The notes: a model not told the origin generated them from the sequence alone. A DNA stretch of 64,000 nt from Aliarcobacter sp. (GCA_028688995.1 JAQTXB010000003.1:1-64000), one strand, 5' to 3'; positions 46,548 through 55,684 are shown, counted from the stretch's first letter. Translations and numbers: made by a program.

Positions 46548-47546
46548 CTACTTAGATTTACAAGAATTCATAAGTTTATCAAGCTCATTTTTTAATTCTT
46601 CAAGTTTTTTTGTAGAATTTATTAAATTTTCTTGGGATTGAATTACTATATCTTCACTTTTATTTAATTGTTTAGAAATATCCGCTGAATTTTTAAGTTC
46701 ATCTATAACTTTGTCAAATTCATCAGTTATCTCTTCAAGTTTTATAGAAGCATTTTTTGATTGTTCAATTGCATTTGCAGAGTAAGTCATCGCAGAGTTT
46801 ACTTTATCTATAAAACAGTTTATTGTATCTGTGGCTTCTACAATCTCTTTTTCTGCTTTAATTTTCATTGGAACTAATAGTTCACTGCTGTCATTTTCTA
46901 TGATTTTTTTTGATTCTTCAAAGAACTTTTTTGCATTTTCTTCTACAGCTTTTAATTGATAAAAACTATAAATAATTAAAAATATAATAATTAATGCAAA
47001 AATATATTGTACATATCTTACATAATTACTTTTTTGTTCACTATAAGTTGTATACATTGAAACTAAAGTATCAACTTCATTTAATAAAGGAGAGTTTGTT
47101 TCATAAATAGAATTCACAATATTTCTTAATGTAACTTCATTATCTGGAACTCTTTTTTGAATAAGAGTAGTAAAATTATTTATATTTTCATGAAAATTAT
47201 TCCAAAGAATTTCAACTTTATATAGTTGTTTAGCGATTTCTTCTGTTGGAACTTTTGAAATACCAATTAGGTCATTTCCATTTTTTAAAGAGTTTAAATT
47301 ATAGATAAATTCAATAGTAGAACTTTCCAATTCTGAATATGAAGCTTTATCATTATGGTATAAATAAAAGATATTTTTAGAAATATTTTGTGTTAGCATT
47401 CTTTGTTTACCTACAATATTTATAATCAAAGCGTCTTTTTCATTTTTATCATTTAAATGGATAGTTGTGGCAATAATGCTTGACATTAAAAGAATAAATA
47501 AAATTCCAATAAATCTTATTTTTGTACGTATTGTATTTTGTTTCAT
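46548..47546 (-). CDS. PilJ/NarX-type membrane sensor without output domain
   Basis: Two membrane helices (about 11-30 and 179-199) enclose a helical periplasmic domain of the type found in PilJ and NarX. The first periplasmic helix carries the P-box-like pattern D38-A39, N43, G46, R49-M50, which in NarX forms the nitrate pocket with its arginine. The cytoplasmic part (about 200-332) is only charged helix/coiled coil, with no kinase, GGDEF or chemotaxis signalling domain. Its ATG overlaps the stop of the Crp/Fnr gene, so the two are co-translated. Nitrate as ligand is inferred. Confidence 0.82.
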   Translation of the reverse strand: MKQNTIRTKIRFIGILFILLMSSIIATTIHLNDKNEKDALIINIVGKQRMLTQNISKNIFYLYHNDKASYSELESSTIEFIYNLNSLKNGNDLIGISKVPTEEIAKQLYKVEILWNNFHENINNFTTLIQKRVPDNEVTLRNIVNSIYETNSPLLNEVDTLVSMYTTYSEQKSNYVRYVQYIFALIIIFLIIYSFYQLKAVEENAKKFFEESKKIIENDSSELLVPMKIKAEKEIVEATDTINCFIDKVNSAMTYSANAIEQSKNASIKLEEITDEFDKVIDELKNSADISKQLNKSEDIVIQSQENLINSTKKLEELKNELDKLMNSCKSK

Positions 47547-48208
47547 ACCCCAACTCCTTTAAAATTTGAGATTAATTCTTCATTATTTATGATGATTATT
47601 TCACCATTTTCTATATTAATTGTCCCATTTCTAACTAATCTTTTTAAAACTCTTGATAGTGTTTCAGGTTGGATATGTAACATAAATGAAACTTCTTGCC
47701 GTTTTAATTTATTAAACATCTCTAAATCTTGATTTAGCATAAATGCAACCTTTGCAGTTGCATCAAAAACAAGTTCTCTATTTACAATACATTGCAATTG
47801 GTGAGTTTTTTTTAGCAATATTTCAAGTAATTCTGTAGTTAAAATATTTTTTGATAAAAATAGTTCTTGAAATTTCTCAAAATCTACTGATAAAATGGTT
47901 GAATCTTCAGTAAATTCAGCATTTGAGAAACAGTAAATATCACTATTATTCATGGAGCTGAGTTCACTAATCATTGAATTCTTATGAATGTGATATAAAA
48001 ATATTTCATTATCAAATTTATCTACTTTGTAAATTTTAATAAGACCTTCAACTAAAAACAATAAATTCTTATTTATATCACTTTCATAGTATAAAATGGA
48101 TTTATTAGGATATTTTGATACATTTGAAATGGAAGCAATTAATTTAATTTGTTCATCATTTAAATTATTAAAAAAACTTATTTTTCTAATGGTTTCTTCT
48201 ATTGTCAC
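47543..48208 (-). CDS. Crp/Fnr-family regulator without Fe-S cysteines
   Basis: This 221-residue protein has a cyclic-nucleotide-binding-type beta-barrel (about 15-125), a dimer helix and a helix-turn-helix near 170-190 (RQEVSFMLHIQPETLSRVLKRL region). Only two cysteines are present (in IYCFS and LQCIV), so it lacks the four-cysteine cluster of Fnr. It resembles the nitrate/NO regulators of Campylobacterota more than oxygen-sensing Fnr. The start is a GTG. The downstream sensor overlaps it by four bases. Confidence 0.87.
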   Translation of the reverse strand: MTIEETIRKISFFNNLNDEQIKLIASISNVSKYPNKSILYYESDINKNLLFLVEGLIKIYKVDKFDNEIFLYHIHKNSMISELSSMNNSDIYCFSNAEFTEDSTILSVDFEKFQELFLSKNILTTELLEILLKKTHQLQCIVNRELVFDATAKVAFMLNQDLEMFNKLKRQEVSFMLHIQPETLSRVLKRLVRNGTINIENGEIIIINNEELISNFKGVGV

Positions 48209-48293
48209 ATTAATCTTTCATATTGTTTTATTTAAGCTATTGTATATTATGCTTGTAAAAATACTAATTAAAAGATTTAAAATAAGGTTTATA

Positions 48294-49211
48294 ATGAGTT
48301 TTAAAAAATATATAAAAGCAGTGGGAACTGGTGTAAAAGGTAATAGGGATTTAACTAAAGATGAAGTTGCTGATGCAATTGAACAAATACTATTACACAA
48401 AGTAACTCCAGCACAAGTGGGTGCTTTCTTAATTGGATGGAGAACAAAGTTAGAAACAAATGAAGAGTTAAGTGGTTGTGTTGAGGCTTTACGAAAGTTT
48501 ATGAAATTTAAAAAGGTTGAAGATTCAATAGAACTTGGATATTCATTTGATGGAAGATGTGATAATCCATTTTTATTTCCTTTATTTGGAAAGATATTAG
48601 AAGAGTTTTATACAAAAAATAGTGATATTAGAAGATTAAATCTAGTAATTTCAGGAGATTTCCTACAACCTGCAAAAGTTGGGCTTACAACAAAAGATAT
48701 TTTTGCAAATATTGATTCAAATCAATACTTACATTTTTTTGATAGGGTAGAATACTTAAAAGAGTTGAGTAATTTGACAGTTCTTAGACATGAGTTAGGT
48801 CTTAGAACAGCTTTTAATACAGTTGAAAAACTTTTAAATCCAGCACTATGTGAATATGGTGTTACAACTGCATTTCACAAACCATATGTACAAAAATATC
48901 TAGATATTTTTGCTCCATATTTCAAAGAAGTTGTTGTTGTAAAAGCAAGTGAAGGTAGTCCAGAAGTATTTAAAGATGGTAAATATTGGAAATTGGTAGA
49001 TACAAACATAATAGAAGAGAGTTTTTCATTAAAAGATTATGGTATTAGTTATGATAGAGAATTTGAAAATATCTCTTTAGAAGAGTCATTAAATATGGTA
49101 AATAATCCAGATGATGAGATTTTAAAACTTGCTAAATTTAATGTGGCTTTATACCTACTATTTTCAAAAAGAGTAGCTTCGTTAGATGAAGCGTGGGAAA
49201 GATTAAACTAG
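48294..49211 (+). CDS. TrpD2/YbiB-like glycosyltransferase-family protein
   Basis: This 305-residue protein has the fold of anthranilate phosphoribosyltransferase: the N-terminal helical domain (LTKDEVADAIEQILLHKVTPAQVGAFLIGWR) and a larger domain with FGKILEEF and RHELGLRTAFNTVEKLLNP. The glycine-rich PRPP motif of true TrpD is not evident. YbiB/TrpD2 proteins bind nucleic acids and are not tryptophan enzymes. The ATG at 48294 follows AAGG; the frame is open 66 codons further upstream but there it only runs opposite the Crp/Fnr gene. Confidence 0.8.
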   Translation: MSFKKYIKAVGTGVKGNRDLTKDEVADAIEQILLHKVTPAQVGAFLIGWRTKLETNEELSGCVEALRKFMKFKKVEDSIELGYSFDGRCDNPFLFPLFGKILEEFYTKNSDIRRLNLVISGDFLQPAKVGLTTKDIFANIDSNQYLHFFDRVEYLKELSNLTVLRHELGLRTAFNTVEKLLNPALCEYGVTTAFHKPYVQKYLDIFAPYFKEVVVVKASEGSPEVFKDGKYWKLVDTNIIEESFSLKDYGISYDREFENISLEESLNMVNNPDDEILKLAKFNVALYLLFSKRVASLDEAWERLN

Positions 49212-49231
49212 GTTTTAATAAAAGGTAAAAA

Positions 49232-50203
49232 ATGTTAATAGATGGATTTGGAAGGAAACATGATTATCTAAGAGTTTCAGTAACTGAAAGATGTAATTTT
49301 AGATGTCATTATTGTATGCCTACAAAACCTTTTTCTTGGGTTCCAAAAGAGAATTTGCTTTCTTATGAAGATTTGTTCAAATTTATAAAAGTTTCAATTG
49401 ATGAGGGAATTAAAAAAGTAAGAATAACTGGTGGAGAACCTCTTTTAAGAGAGAATTTAGATGTTTTTTTAAAGATGATATTTGATTATAAAAATGACAT
49501 AGACTTAGCTTTAACAACAAATGGATTTTTGCTTCCAAAAATTGCACAAAAGTTAAAAGATGCAGGTTTAAAAAGAATAAATATTTCGCTTGATTCTTTA
49601 AATTCAGAAACTGCTGCAAAAATTGCACAAAAAGATGTATTGAAAAATGTTTTAGAGGGAATTCAAGCAGCCAATGATGTTGGATTAAAAATTAAAATTA
49701 ATTGTGTTCCAATAAAAGGAATTAACGATATTGATATTTTAGATGTTTTAGAGTTTTGTAAAGATAAAGGTTATGTTGTAAGATTTATAGAATTTATGGA
49801 AAATCATCATGCAAAAGATGGAGCAAAGGGTTTAAATTCGGATGAAATAAAAGCAATTATTTCTCAAAAATATCCAAATTTTAAAATGATTCCAAGAGAT
49901 ACAAGCTCACCTGCACAATATTATGAGTTAGAAGATGGATTTCAATTTGGAATAATAGAACCACATAAAGATGATTTTTGTGCCCAATGTAATAGAATAA
50001 GATTAACTGCTGAGGGATTTTTGATACCATGTTTATATTTTGAAGATGCAATGAGTATAAAAGATGCGGTTAGAAATAATAAAATGGATGAAGCAGTTGA
50101 AATTCTGAAAAAAGTATTACAAAATAAACCAGAAAAGAATAGATGGTCAAGCAAAGATGATAATGAAATCTCAACAAGAGCTTTTTATCAAACTGGTGGA
50201 TGA
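49232..50203 (+). CDS. moaA: GTP 3',8-cyclase
   Basis: This radical-SAM enzyme starts molybdenum cofactor synthesis from GTP. The N-terminal cluster motif is CNFRCHYC near 22-29, and the C-terminal cluster lies in [19 protein letters not shown] near 250-268. The protein ends in GG, as MoaA does. At 323 residues it is typical. It is needed for NapA, encoded about 14 kb away. It lies 20 bases after the TrpD2-like gene. Confidence 0.95.
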   Translation: MLIDGFGRKHDYLRVSVTERCNFRCHYCMPTKPFSWVPKENLLSYEDLFKFIKVSIDEGIKKVRITGGEPLLRENLDVFLKMIFDYKNDIDLALTTNGFLLPKIAQKLKDAGLKRINISLDSLNSETAAKIAQKDVLKNVLEGIQAANDVGLKIKINCVPIKGINDIDILDVLEFCKDKGYVVRFIEFMENHHAKDGAKGLNSDEIKAIISQKYPNFKMIPRDTSSPAQYYELEDGFQFGIIEPHKDDFCAQCNRIRLTAEGFLIPCLYFEDAMSIKDAVRNNKMDEAVEILKKVLQNKPEKNRWSSKDDNEISTRAFYQTGG

Positions 50204-50250
50204 AAATAAAAAAACTATACTTTTAAAGTAAAACTAAAGTAAAGTTTAAA

Positions 50251-50279
50251 TATAATTCGCGCTCATTTATTGTAAATGA
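50251..50279 (+). promoter_or_regulatory. rpsO promoter and leader hairpin
   Basis: A TATAAT -10 box at 50251-50256 predicts a start near 50263. TCATTTA (50263-50269) then pairs with TAAATGA (50273-50279), so the leader opens with a small hairpin before the AGGAGGT ribosome binding site. It could take part in S15 autoregulation. Confidence 0.5.
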
Positions 50280-50311
50280 AAAAATTAACATATACCTATT
50301 AGGAGGTCAAC

Positions 50312-50584
50312 ATGGCTTTAGATCAGGAAGTAAAAGCAGCTATAGTAGCAAAATACGGTAAAAAAGATGGTGATACTGGTTCATCAGAAGTTCAAATTGC
50401 TTTATTAACAGAGCAAATTAAAATATTAACAGAACACTTAAAAGTTTTCAAAAAAGATCATTCTTCAAGATTAGGTCTATTAAAAATGGTTGGTAAAAGA
50501 AAAAGATTACTAGCATATTTAAGAAGAACAAACTATGCTTCATTCGTTGAGTTAGTGGCTTCTTTAGGAATTAGAGCTAAATAA
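50312..50584 (+). CDS. rpsO: Ribosomal protein S15
   Basis: This 90-residue primary 16S rRNA-binding protein has the S15 core [23 protein letters not shown] near 21-43 and the RNA-contact segment [23 protein letters not shown] near-perfect AGGAGGT lies seven bases before the ATG. It has its own promoter and terminator and stands alone. Confidence 0.97.
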   Translation: MALDQEVKAAIVAKYGKKDGDTGSSEVQIALLTEQIKILTEHLKVFKKDHSSRLGLLKMVGKRKRLLAYLRRTNYASFVELVASLGIRAK

Positions 50585-50602
50585 TTTTAGTTTTATTTAC
50601 GA

Positions 50603-50640
50603 ATAAAGGGTTGTAGCAATGCTACAACCCTTTTTTTTTG
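50603..50640 (+). terminator. Intrinsic terminator of rpsO
   Basis: GGGTTGTAGC (50608-50617) pairs perfectly with GCTACAACCC (50621-50630) around AAT, followed by nine T. It is the strongest terminator in the window. Confidence 0.95.
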
Positions 50641-50726
50641 TTTAAATATTCAAATTATTTGATTTTAATAACGAATCTTAATAATAGTTCTTGTAGAATA
50701 AACAAAAAATATTGGAAATTTATAAT

Positions 50727-51125
50727 ATGTTATTAACAAAAAAGAGCGAATACGCACTACTATCTTTAATCGCTATTGCAAAAAGTGATGAGGCAAAGAA
50801 TGTAGATGAGTTATCAAAAGAATTAAATATATCAAAATCATTTTTAGCAAAAATCATGCAAAATTTAGCAAAACATAATTTAGTTATATCTCATAGAGGT
50901 GTAAATGGTGGTTTTGCTTTAAATAAATCTTGGGAAACAATTACAATTTTAGAAATTGTTGTAGCTGCTGAAGAAAAATTACCGTCTGTTTTTGAATGTT
51001 CACCATCGGTTGGAAGTTGCCCAAATCAACTAGCAACACTTTGTACGATTTGGCCTTTATTAAATAATTTACAACTAAAAATCAATGATTTCTTAGAAAA
51101 ATTAACATTAAAAGATATTGCTTAA
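50727..51125 (+). CDS. Rrf2-family regulator with three cysteines
   Basis: This 132-residue winged-helix regulator has the start LLTKKSEYALLSLIAIAK, recognition helix SKSFLAKIMQNLAKHNLV and wing SHRGVNGGFAL. Cysteines in the pattern C-x7-C-x7-C (ECSPSVGSCPNQLATLC) match the cluster-binding loop of IscR/NsrR-type sensors, so an Fe-S cluster sensing iron-sulfur status, NO or redox is likely. The ATG at 50727 is preferred to a TTG five codons earlier. The next gene starts in its stop codon. Confidence 0.87.
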   Translation: MLLTKKSEYALLSLIAIAKSDEAKNVDELSKELNISKSFLAKIMQNLAKHNLVISHRGVNGGFALNKSWETITILEIVVAAEEKLPSVFECSPSVGSCPNQLATLCTIWPLLNNLQLKINDFLEKLTLKDIA

Positions 51126-52171
51126 TGAAGTTATTCCACATTTCTCATACTGATTTAGATGGATATGGATGCCAATTAATCACTAAAGAGTATTTTAAAG
51201 AAGGTTTTTTTTATAATGCAAATTATGGGATTGAAGTAAAATTATCTATAAAAAAAGTTTTAGAACAAGTTCTAGAATATAAAGATGATGAGATTTTAAT
51301 TTTAATTAGTGATTTAAATTTAACTTTTCCCGAATCAAAAGATTTAGATAGAGATGTAAATAATCTTATAAAAGATGGATATAAAATAAAACTTCAACTT
51401 TTAGATCACCATATAAGTGGTCAAAAAAGTGCAGAAACTTTTCCTTGGTACTATTTAGATGATAAAAGATGTGCTACAAAAATAGTTTATGATTATATGT
51501 TTGAAGAGTATGAAGGCTTTGATTGTAATACAAGTGCTTGGTTAAAACCATTAGTTGATGCAATAAATGCTGTTGATATTTGGCTTGAAAATGAAGTGAA
51601 AAACTTCGAATTTGGAAAAGTTTTAATGTCAATGATAACAAAAGTTAGAGAAATAAATAATATTTTATTTGCAGATTTAAATAGAGATTTTAGATGTCAT
51701 TTATTAAAAGAAGCGGCAAAATATCTTGATGTTGTAGATGGTTATATAAAATTAGATAACGATGTCCATTTTATAAAAAAAGATTTTCTAAAACTTAGCG
51801 CAAAAGATGATACTTTAGATAATTTATCAGCAACTTATCTTGTTAAAACTTTGGCTGATGTTAAAGATGATTTAACAGTTACTTACAAAGGCCACAAAGG
51901 ACTTTTAACTTATTGTTTAGGTTCTATCTCAATTCCTGCAAATGCTTTTTTAAGAGCAAATCCTGAGTATGATTTTTTTATTGATGTGAATAAAAAAGGT
52001 AATGCTTCTTTTAGAGCAGATGGAAAAGTAGATGTTGCTTTAATGGCAACAAAACTAGCAAATGGTGGCGGGCATGTAAATGCAAGTGGTGGAAAATTTG
52101 ATGACTTCAAAGAAGTTATTGATTTTTGTGAAGTTAGAACTTATATACAAAATAAACTAGATAAAATCTAG
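51125..52171 (+). CDS. DHH/DHHA1-family phosphoesterase (NrnB-like)
   Basis: This 348-residue protein has a DHH domain (SHTDLDGYGCQL near 7, ISDLNLTF near 60, LLDHHISG near 96) and a DHHA1 substrate domain with GGGHVNASGGKF near 315-326. Relatives degrade short RNAs or cyclic/dinucleotides such as pApA. The exact substrate cannot be told. It is coupled to the Rrf2 regulator (TAATG). Confidence 0.85.
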   Translation: MKLFHISHTDLDGYGCQLITKEYFKEGFFYNANYGIEVKLSIKKVLEQVLEYKDDEILILISDLNLTFPESKDLDRDVNNLIKDGYKIKLQLLDHHISGQKSAETFPWYYLDDKRCATKIVYDYMFEEYEGFDCNTSAWLKPLVDAINAVDIWLENEVKNFEFGKVLMSMITKVREINNILFADLNRDFRCHLLKEAAKYLDVVDGYIKLDNDVHFIKKDFLKLSAKDDTLDNLSATYLVKTLADVKDDLTVTYKGHKGLLTYCLGSISIPANAFLRANPEYDFFIDVNKKGNASFRADGKVDVALMATKLANGGGHVNASGGKFDDFKEVIDFCEVRTYIQNKLDKI

Positions 52172-52187
52172 TTTATCTCTTTTTTTA
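52152..52187 (+). terminator. Intrinsic terminator overlapping the end of the DHH gene
   Basis: ATAAACTAGAT (52152-52162) pairs with ATCTAGTTTAT (52166-52176) around AAA, followed by CTC and seven T. The stop codon (52169-52171) lies inside the 3' arm. Confidence 0.88.
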
Positions 52188-52242
52188 GCATACTTTTAAA
52201 TAATTTATTTATAATAGAACAATTTATTATAAAGGATATAAA

Positions 52243-52671
52243 ATGGAATGCGAATTTCCTACAGTAAACTCAAAAAGCGAAGAAATAATAGAAATTTTTA
52301 AAAATACAAAAACTATAGCAATTGCAGGTCTTTCGCCAGATTCATCAAAAGCTTCAAATATGGTAGCTGTTTATTTACAAAATGCAGGATTTAAAATAGT
52401 TCCTGTTTATCCAAAAGAAGATGTGATTTTAGGAGAAAAAGTTTATAGAACTATTTCAGAAATTCCTTTTAAAATTGATATGGTTGATATTTTTAGAAAA
52501 CCAGATGCAATAGCCCAAATTGTTGATGAAGCAATAAAAAGAGGAGACGTTGATACTGTATGGTTTCAATTAGGTCTTGTAAATAATGAAGCTGCTGCAA
52601 AGGCAAAAGAGGCTGGTTTAAAAGTAGTACAAAATAAATGTACTAAAATAGAGCATAGAAATCTATTTTAA
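52243..52671 (+). CDS. CoA-binding domain protein (YccU-like)
   Basis: This 142-residue Rossmann-type CoA-binding protein has TKTIAIAGLSPDSSKASNMVA near 28, VPVYPK and KIDMVDIFRKPDAIAQIVDEA near 79-99, then VWFQLGLVNNEAA. It resembles the N-terminal domain of succinyl-CoA synthetase alpha without the catalytic histidine region. Precise role unknown. Its end overlaps the converging kinase gene by four bases. Confidence 0.85.
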   Translation: MECEFPTVNSKSEEIIEIFKNTKTIAIAGLSPDSSKASNMVAVYLQNAGFKIVPVYPKEDVILGEKVYRTISEIPFKIDMVDIFRKPDAIAQIVDEAIKRGDVDTVWFQLGLVNNEAAAKAKEAGLKVVQNKCTKIEHRNLF

Positions 52672-53945
52672 TTTATCTTAGATGTGTTGTTTAGTACAAG
52701 TTTAGCAACACATCCACTTTGTCCATCTTCTCGATTTAAAAGTGTAATTTTTGCCCTTAATGCATCAGCTGCATTTTTAGCTAAAAATAGTCCTAATCCA
52801 ACTCCACTTTGATTTCCAATTCTTTTAAATGGCGCGAATAAATCTACATTTTCAGGTATTCCAATTCCCTCATCAGTTACCGTAATAATTATTTTCTCTT
52901 TTGTTTTTTTTAGTCTAATTGCTATTGATTTCTCATTTGGAGTAAATTTTATAGCATTTTGAACGAAGTTCTGTAAAATTTGATTAAATAGAGTTAACTG
53001 AATTGAAGTTTCTAAATGATTAACATTTGAAAAAAATGTAAGTATAATATTTTTTTGAGCACTTAACATTCTGTAATCATTAGTTTTTTTCTTAACATAT
53101 TCAACTAAATCAAGATGAGTAGTTTGCTCAAATTGTGCACCTTCTGTTCTTCCTATATCTAAAATTGATGAAATCATTTTATTCATTTCATCAATTTGTT
53201 TTATAGTTAATTTTAGTGCTTCCTCATATTGTTCAACTTCTCTTTTTTTTCTTAGAGTAACTTCATTTTTTAATTTCATTACAGCAAGTGGAGTTTTAAG
53301 CTCATGGGCAGCTCCAATAAATAGCTCTTTCTTAAATTTTACATAAGTTCCTATTCTATTTGTTAAAGAGTTTATTGAATCAGCAAGGGAGTGAAATTCT
53401 ATAGGTAAATCTTTTTTATCAATTTGAGTTAAAGAATTTTCATCCATATTTGATAATTTCTTATTTATTTGAATAATCGGCCTTAAAAGCGATTTTGAAA
53501 CAAATAAAGAATAAACAAGCATTAAAATAAAACCAGGAATTGCTAAAACAAATAGATTTTTATAAATTACTGAATATAAAAGTTCTCGCTCAAAACTGAT
53601 ATTTTTATCTATTTCTAAAAAAAGTTTGTTTTCTAAATCAAAAGGATAAAGAAGTTTTATATAGTAATCACCTTGTTTTTGGTAATTTAAAAATTTATAA
53701 TTTTGTAGTTGTATATTATTTACTAAATTTATAGTTACATTTTCATTTTGAACAGAGATAAAGCCATTTGTAGAAAGGGAAGATTTATAAAGTTGTTCAG
53801 CATGATTTAACATATTTTTTTGAATATCATCGTAAACAGTACTTCTTGCATATTCATAAAATATAAATGAGAGAGTAATAATAAAAAGTGAGGTAGCTAT
53901 AATCAGTTTTGTATAAAACTGTTTATAAATACTCTTACTTTCCAT
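52668..53945 (-). CDS. Sensor histidine kinase paired with the CosR-like regulator
   Basis: Two membrane helices (about 13-30 and 130-150) bound a roughly 100-residue periplasmic domain of no recognised type. A HAMP-like segment leads to H214 in GAAHELKTPLAV, then N box QNAIKFTP, DEGIGIP and GVGLGLFLAK. It starts 18 bases after the regulator and is surely co-transcribed. In Campylobacter and Helicobacter the orthologous regulator has no such partner. Confidence 0.88.
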   Translation of the reverse strand: MESKSIYKQFYTKLIIATSLFIITLSFIFYEYARSTVYDDIQKNMLNHAEQLYKSSLSTNGFISVQNENVTINLVNNIQLQNYKFLNYQKQGDYYIKLLYPFDLENKLFLEIDKNISFERELLYSVIYKNLFVLAIPGFILMLVYSLFVSKSLLRPIIQINKKLSNMDENSLTQIDKKDLPIEFHSLADSINSLTNRIGTYVKFKKELFIGAAHELKTPLAVMKLKNEVTLRKKREVEQYEEALKLTIKQIDEMNKMISSILDIGRTEGAQFEQTTHLDLVEYVKKKTNDYRMLSAQKNIILTFFSNVNHLETSIQLTLFNQILQNFVQNAIKFTPNEKSIAIRLKKTKEKIIITVTDEGIGIPENVDLFAPFKRIGNQSGVGLGLFLAKNAADALRAKITLLNREDGQSGCVAKLVLNNTSKIN

Positions 53946-53963
53946 TTTTCTTAATAGCCTAAA

Positions 53964-54653
53964 TTATTTAGCTTTGTTATCTTCTATAGTATTAGGATAA
54001 CAGAATCTATAACCTCTTCTTCTAATTGTTTCAATAGTAGAGATATTTAATGGTTTGTCCATTTTTTGTCTAATTTGATTAATAGCAACTTCAATTACGT
54101 TTGGAGTAACTAATTCTGGTTCTTCCCAGATTGCATCAAGTAATTGTTCTTTAGAAACAATTTGATCTCTATGTCTTGCTAAGTGTGTTAAAACTTCAAA
54201 AGGTTTACCTTTTAGTTCAATTTCTACACCTGCATATTCGATTTTTTCTTCATCAGGATTAATAATTAAATCATCAATTTCAATGATGTTAGTTCCACCA
54301 AATCTAAGTCTTGCTTCAATTCTAGCTAATAAAATATCAAAATCAAATGGTTTTTTAATAAAATCATCTGCACCAGATTTTAATGCTTCAATTTCTGATT
54401 CTTTATCATCTCTTGCTGAAATGATAACAACAGCTGTTCTTGAACTTCTGTTTTTTACTATTTTACATAGTTCAATCCCGTCACCATCTGGTAACATCCA
54501 ATCAGTTAAAACTAAATCGTAGTTTCTAATGTCGATAAAGTACTCTGCATCTTTATAATTTTCAGCAGTATCTACTTGATATCCAAAGTCTGAAAGACCT
54601 TCTTGTAGTGTTCTATTTAGTGTTATTTCGTCTTCAATAATCAAAATTCTCAT
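53964..54653 (-). CDS. cosR: CosR/HsrA-type response regulator, intact receiver
   Basis: This 229-residue OmpR-type regulator has a DNA-binding half (about 125-222, including GKPFEVLTHLARHRDQ, LLDAIWEEPE and IEVAINQIRQKMDKPL) that is nearly the same as I recall for H. pylori HP1043/HsrA and C. jejuni CosR. Unlike those atypical regulators, the receiver keeps the full phosphorylation site: E7/D8, D51 in LTDWMLPDGDG, S79 and K101. CosR controls oxidative-stress and other genes in Campylobacter. A cognate kinase follows directly. Confidence 0.88.
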   Translation of the reverse strand: MRILIIEDEITLNRTLQEGLSDFGYQVDTAENYKDAEYFIDIRNYDLVLTDWMLPDGDGIELCKIVKNRSSRTAVVIISARDDKESEIEALKSGADDFIKKPFDFDILLARIEARLRFGGTNIIEIDDLIINPDEEKIEYAGVEIELKGKPFEVLTHLARHRDQIVSKEQLLDAIWEEPELVTPNVIEVAINQIRQKMDKPLNISTIETIRRRGYRFCYPNTIEDNKAK

Positions 54654-54661
54654 AATATTCC

Positions 54662-54681
54662 TTAAATTTAAGTTAAATTTA
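54662..54681 (-). promoter_or_regulatory. Tandem TTAAATTTA repeat upstream of cosR
   Basis: TTAAATTTA occurs at 54662-54670 and 54673-54681, an 11-bp period, ending 9 bases before the cosR ATG and touching its AAGGA binding site. It could be an autoregulatory site, but the sequence is very AT-rich and chance is possible. Confidence 0.3.
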
Positions 54682-54871
54682 AATTTGGACGGAATTGTAT
54701 CATAAAAATTTCAAAATTTAAAGCCTTTTTAAGCTAAATTTTAAAATTTATAAATTCACTATTTTTTTTATGAAAATAATAGTTAAAAATTATTAGTTTT
54801 ACCTATTAAATTAACTTTTTATTAACTACAAAAAGATAGAATACGCCAAATATAAAATATCAAGGAATATT

Positions 54872-55675
54872 ATGAAAAAAATAGTGACAAGTTTAGTTGC
54901 ATCTTTAGTTTTAGTTACAGCTTTAAATGCAGGTGATTATGGTTCAGTTGATGGTGAAGAAATTACAAAACAAGACATTTCTATGGTTCTTCAAGACCCA
55001 AGAATTGATTTTTCTAAATTACCAGATGCTGCAAAAAAACAAGTTATTGACCAAGTAGTTAATAAAAAATTAATTGCAAAAAATGCTATTAAAAATGGAA
55101 TTGAAAAAGACCCACAATATATTGAAGCACTAAATGGTATTAAAGAAGATTTAGCACTTCAAGTTTGGCAAAAAAATGAAGTAGATAAAATTAAATTTAC
55201 AGACCAAGATAAAAAAGATTTTTTTGAAAAAAATAAAGAAAAATTTGTGATTCCTGAGCTTTTAGAAGCAAGACATATTTTAGTAAAAACTGAGGCAGAA
55301 GCTAAAGATATTATTAATCAACTTGATAAAGCTAGTAAAAAAGAAGATAAATTTATTGAGTTAGCTAAAGCAAAATCTGCAGATGCAACTGCTCAAAATG
55401 GTGGATATTTAGGAAAAGTTCCAGCTGATAAATTAGTTCCAGAATTTACAGCAGGTGCAAGAGCATTAGCTAAAAATACATATTCTAAAACACCAGTTAA
55501 AAGTGAATTTGGTTACCATGTAATTTTCTTAAAAGACAAAACTGAGCCTAAAACATTAACATACCCAGAAGTAGAAGCTAAAATTTCTCAAGTTATGATA
55601 GGAAATGCTTTTGGTAAAAAAGTAAAAGAATTAACTGACGAATTAAAAAAAGACGCTAAAATAGTTATTAAATAA
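54872..55675 (+). CDS. peb4: PEB4-like periplasmic peptidyl-prolyl isomerase
   Basis: This 267-residue SurA/PrsA-like chaperone has a signal peptide (to about residue 20), an N-terminal chaperone region and a parvulin domain at about 125-225 (EARHILVKTEAEAKDI, then NGGYLGKVPADKLVPEF and VKSEFGYHVIFLKD). It aids outer-membrane protein folding. The neighbour fbaA is the same as beside peb4 (Cj0596) in C. jejuni. It is divergent from cosR across 218 bases. Confidence 0.9.
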   Translation: MKKIVTSLVASLVLVTALNAGDYGSVDGEEITKQDISMVLQDPRIDFSKLPDAAKKQVIDQVVNKKLIAKNAIKNGIEKDPQYIEALNGIKEDLALQVWQKNEVDKIKFTDQDKKDFFEKNKEKFVIPELLEARHILVKTEAEAKDIINQLDKASKKEDKFIELAKAKSADATAQNGGYLGKVPADKLVPEFTAGARALAKNTYSKTPVKSEFGYHVIFLKDKTEPKTLTYPEVEAKISQVMIGNAFGKKVKELTDELKKDAKIVIK

Positions 55676-55684
55676 GGGAATAAA

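Noticed and set aside
48096..48293. N-terminal extension of the TrpD2-like frame
   Set aside because: It runs opposite the start of the Crp/Fnr gene. The family N-terminus begins at the ATG at 48294.
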